This document shows, in pieces, positions 61,257 through 64,000 of a DNA stretch of 64,000 nt. Below the pieces are notes generated by a model, which did not search any database, was not told the origin of the DNA, and was given only the letters and a program-made list of their open reading frames with translations. Numbering within the stretch: the stretch's first letter is position 1; the number at the start of each line of letters is the position of its first letter. The stretch comes from Acinetobacter sp. UBA3106. GTDB lineage: Bacteria > Pseudomonadota > Gammaproteobacteria > Pseudomonadales > Moraxellaceae. The stretch lies in assembly GCA_002365595.1 (NCBI GenBank), contig DFAM01000009.1, positions 1 through 64,000 of the forward strand, in the 5' to 3' direction. The position numbers and the translations under genes are program-made.

Positions 61257-62621
61257 TTAAATGGCTACCTCTTTACCCAACAACTGCGTTAAATCTTGTC
61301 GCGCAGCTTCATCTATTAGCTGTTTATCAATTTTAACATAAGCAAATTGCTGGTCAGACATCACCACAACCTCTTCAATACCACGAATCGCCAAAAGTTG
61401 AGAAGTCCACTCATCCGTTTGTTTTGTCTCGGGCAAGGCCAATACCAGCGATGAAAGATAACGTGGCTGAGCCAGGCCAAAGCTGATCAATAACCAGACT
61501 AAAGCGATCCCCGCAAGGATGCTCCAACCCATCGAAGTATTATTTAGTAACAAGAGTTGACCACCAATCATGCCACCAAAAAATGCCCCTAAAAACTGGC
61601 TGCTGGCATTCACACCCATAGCCGTCGCTTTAGACTGAATCGGGGCAGATTTGGATAGCCAGGAAGGTAATAGCGCCTCCATCACGTTAAAGGCGATGAA
61701 GAAGCACCCCAAACCGGCCAATAAGATATATTTGGATTCATAGCCAAAAATCAGCACCAGTAAACCCAGAATAATTCCGCCAATCGCAGTCAGGAAAATG
61801 CCGCGCATTTTGCGATATTTTTCCGCCAATATAATGCTAGGAAAAGCAAAAAATAGGCTAATCACCAGCAAGGGTAAATACACCAGACCATGACTAGACA
61901 AGGGAATATCAGCAAACTTTATCAGCTGCGATGGCATATAAATAAACATCGCGGTGAGCAACAAATGCAGCGCAAATACCGAAACATGCAAGCGGTTTAA
62001 ATCGCCCATTTTCAGCACCTGTTTCAATTGTGCGAGATAACCTTGCTGATAGTTTTTATGATGACGGGTGACTTTAGGCACCAGCAATAGCATGGAAATT
62101 GCCGCCAGACCCATCAGCGTCGTTACCCAGAACAGTCCGGAAATGCCGACCAGACTGGTGAGCCACGGCCCCAGACTAAAGGCGAGCATAAAGGATACGC
62201 CAATGCTCATCCCCATTACCGCCATGGCTTTACTGCGCTGTTCTTCACGGGTGACATCGGCCAGTAACGCCATGACTACTGCAGAAACCGCACCGCCACC
62301 GGCAATCGCGCGGCCAATGATTACCCCATAAATGGTCTCGGACATCGCGGCAATTGCACCACCGAGTGCAAACAGCAACAAGCCTAAAATGACCAAGGGC
62401 TTACGGCTAAAACGGTCTGCCAGCAGGCTAAAAGGAATTTGCAAAATGGCTTGGGTTAAACCATATATCCCTACTGCCAAACCAATCAGCGCAGGCGTTG
62501 CGCCTTGATATGACTGTCCTGCTACAGAAAACACAGGAATAATCATGAACAAACCCAACATACGCAGTGCAAAAATACTGCTTAAGGCAAAGGTTGAACG
62601 GCGTTCTAAAGCATTCATCAT
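61257..62621 (-). CDS. yajR: MFS transporter, YajR-like
   Basis: The 454-residue length equals that of E. coli YajR. Twelve membrane helices carry the motif A loop DRFSRKPLVILG, and a soluble C-terminal domain (IRGIEEVVVMSDQQFAYVKID) matches the ferredoxin-like YAM domain of YajR. The transported compound is unknown. It precedes ssb, as in other Acinetobacter. Confidence 0.85.
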   Translation of the reverse strand: MMNALERRSTFALSSIFALRMLGLFMIIPVFSVAGQSYQGATPALIGLAVGIYGLTQAILQIPFSLLADRFSRKPLVILGLLLFALGGAIAAMSETIYGVIIGRAIAGGGAVSAVVMALLADVTREEQRSKAMAVMGMSIGVSFMLAFSLGPWLTSLVGISGLFWVTTLMGLAAISMLLLVPKVTRHHKNYQQGYLAQLKQVLKMGDLNRLHVSVFALHLLLTAMFIYMPSQLIKFADIPLSSHGLVYLPLLVISLFFAFPSIILAEKYRKMRGIFLTAIGGIILGLLVLIFGYESKYILLAGLGCFFIAFNVMEALLPSWLSKSAPIQSKATAMGVNASSQFLGAFFGGMIGGQLLLLNNTSMGWSILAGIALVWLLISFGLAQPRYLSSLVLALPETKQTDEWTSQLLAIRGIEEVVVMSDQQFAYVKIDKQLIDEAARQDLTQLLGKEVAI

Positions 62622-62713
62622 ATCAATAAGCTTAGGTTTATAAGTTTAATTTCGATGGGCTATCCTACAACATTCATGTTCTGGATGCTGATTTATTCAA
62701 GGACCAGCCATCA

Positions 62714-62740
62714 TAAAAAAGGGCACATTTTCATGTGCCC
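62714..62740 (-). terminator. Terminator after the DUF475 gene
   Basis: On the minus strand GGGCACA, loop TGAAAA, TGTGCCC then T6, 30 bp past the stop. Confidence 0.82.
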
Positions 62741-62769
62741 CTATTGTAACCTTTTTTCTTAAAAAACCA

Positions 62770-63855
62770 TTAACCGATCCGTTCTTGACGCTTGCTATAT
62801 TGAATGGAAGCAATAATTGCCCAGACAATAAAGGCCACACCAATTAAACCTGTCACTACTTCCGGTATATGTACACCCGTACCGCTCGCCAGCATAATGA
62901 AGGCTAAGGCACCAATGGCATAATGCGCGCCGTGCTCAAGGTAAATGTAAGCATCCAAGGTCCCTTTTTCCACCAGGTAAATGGTCATTGAACGCACGAA
63001 CATGGCACCAATCGCCAGACCGAGCATAATGATGACTACATCCGAAGTAATGGCAAAAGCACCAATTACCCCGTCAAAACTGAAGGATGCATCCAGTACT
63101 TCCAGATAAATGAAACCACCAAAACCGGCTTTAATGACGCCTGTAGATGCACCACTGGCATCATGTGCCACAGCATTGCCCTGTTCGTCAATTTCAGGTT
63201 CACCGCCTAACAAGTGGCTCAACACCTGAACCCCAATGTAGACCACAATCCCCCAGATTCCGGCCATGGTCACGGCTAAACGTGCCGCTTCTTCTACATT
63301 GGCTGCCATGATTAACAAACCAATTAAAGCCAGGAATACCGACATTGCCGGTACATTAGCCAGATTAGATAAACGTGCTTCTAGCCATCTAAACCAGTGG
63401 GTGTCTTTTTCGCTGTCCAGGAAGAAATTCAGGAATACCAGTAGCAGGAATGCGCCACCAAATGCTGCAATTTCAGCATGATGCGCCATCAACTTTTCGG
63501 AATAGCTGATCGGATCATTCAAGGCCATTTTCACGACTTCGAACATGCCCATGTCCGCGGTCACGGCAACAATGAGAATCGGGAATACCAGACGCATACC
63601 AAATACAGCAATGATGATACCCACGGTTAAGAAAATCATTTTCCAGAAATGATCCCAGCCACGCAGTACCGAAGCATTAACCACGGCATTGTCGAAAGAA
63701 AGTGACACTTCCATCACTGCAAGAATGGCAGTAATGGTCAATGCCGTGAACATGGTCTTTAAACCTGCTTCCGGGCCATGTGTAAAGCCCCAGTATGCAG
63801 ATATAGCCAGACACACGATCGTAAAAATGATTGAGAAACCAAAATGTTTCATCAT
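62770..63855 (-). CDS. DUF475/TerC-like integral membrane protein
   Basis: The 361-residue protein has about nine membrane helices and the paired acidic motifs of the TerC/DUF475 group: LAVMEVSLSFDNAVVNASVL and LEVLDASFSFDGVIGAFAI. TerC relatives handle metal ions, especially manganese. It is not linked to other ter genes here. No gene is visible in the remaining 145 bp of the window. Confidence 0.86.
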   Translation of the reverse strand: MMKHFGFSIIFTIVCLAISAYWGFTHGPEAGLKTMFTALTITAILAVMEVSLSFDNAVVNASVLRGWDHFWKMIFLTVGIIIAVFGMRLVFPILIVAVTADMGMFEVVKMALNDPISYSEKLMAHHAEIAAFGGAFLLLVFLNFFLDSEKDTHWFRWLEARLSNLANVPAMSVFLALIGLLIMAANVEEAARLAVTMAGIWGIVVYIGVQVLSHLLGGEPEIDEQGNAVAHDASGASTGVIKAGFGGFIYLEVLDASFSFDGVIGAFAITSDVVIIMLGLAIGAMFVRSMTIYLVEKGTLDAYIYLEHGAHYAIGALAFIMLASGTGVHIPEVVTGLIGVAFIVWAIIASIQYSKRQERIG

Positions 63856-64000
63856 GATAGATCGACCTATAGATAATTATATCGGGTGAATTCGGTAAAA
63901 CTTAACAAGAGCGCTTAAGATTTTATGCGCCTAATTATGACGGCTTTTTACTATTAAGCCAAAGTTCTTCGTATGATTTTTTTGGATACATATACACTAT

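Overview
The window is a 64-kb piece of a gammaproteobacterial chromosome that I assign to Acinetobacter (genus fairly sure, species not). The evidence is the tRNA-Thr/Tyr/Gly/Thr-tuf operon, a type II secretion set split as gspN-gspC-gspD, hemC-hemD-hemX-hemY followed by an AlgR/AlgZ pair divergent from argH, scattered histidine genes (hisB-hisH, hisA, hisF), fadB-fadA, kup, and the habit of ending genes with A-tract/hairpin/T-tract terminators. No 16S rRNA is present, and no CRISPR array or intact transposon was seen.

Layout. 1-1200: left-edge tuf with four tRNA genes, all on the minus strand behind one promoter. 1.2-9.3 kb: trpE, gph, an FHA protein, gspD-gspC-gspN, an H-NS-type nucleoid protein and a thioesterase. 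9.3-15.1 kb: haem-pathway genes and a LytTR two-component pair. 15.1-17.5 kb: argH-yggX, then 700 bp of non-coding DNA with tandem repeated terminators. 17.5-22.2 kb: pgsA, a thioesterase, uvrC and a single-domain Clp-type ATPase. 22.7-26.0 kb: fadBA. 26.1-28.4 kb: a very AT-rich two-gene island that looks horizontally acquired. 28.5-34.0 kb: tehB, an exported 11-mer-repeat protein, and a group of exported proteins of unknown role including a paralogous pair. 34.0-39.4 kb: two tRNA-Phe genes, GNAT, hisBH, DUF805, an RNase D-like exonuclease, hisA and an EamA exporter. 39.5-43.1 kb: an amine oxidoreductase, an amino-acid permease and a divergent orphan HTH gene followed by a 22-bp-periodic repeat array. 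43.1-48.4 kb: membrane proteins, thrB, hisF, a desaturase and AraC pair, and the broken tail of an aquaporin gene. 48.4-57.0 kb: an endonuclease, an exported Ala/Gln-rich protein, kup, tRNA-Ser, small unknown genes, tRNA-Thr and a methyltransferase/FAD-enzyme pair. 57.4-63.9 kb: pirin, ahpC, a TetR/DUF4442 divergent pair with an evident operator, ssb, a YajR-like MFS transporter and a DUF475/TerC membrane protein.

Most of the window is core metabolism: tryptophan, histidine, arginine, threonine, tetrapyrrole and phospholipid synthesis, fatty-acid oxidation, DNA repair and secretion. The accessory signal is concentrated in three places. The first is 26.1-28.4 kb, where a DGxQR-motif protein is translationally coupled (TAATG) to a protein ending in a HEPN-like RxxxxH motif; I read this as a candidate RNA-targeting defence or toxin module. 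The second is 42.4-43.0 kb, an orphan transposase-like HTH protein next to seven GTA steps spaced exactly 22 bp apart, each preceded by an A-tract. The third is 29.7-33.8 kb, the group of exported proteins of unknown function. All family assignments were made by reading motifs; no database search was run.
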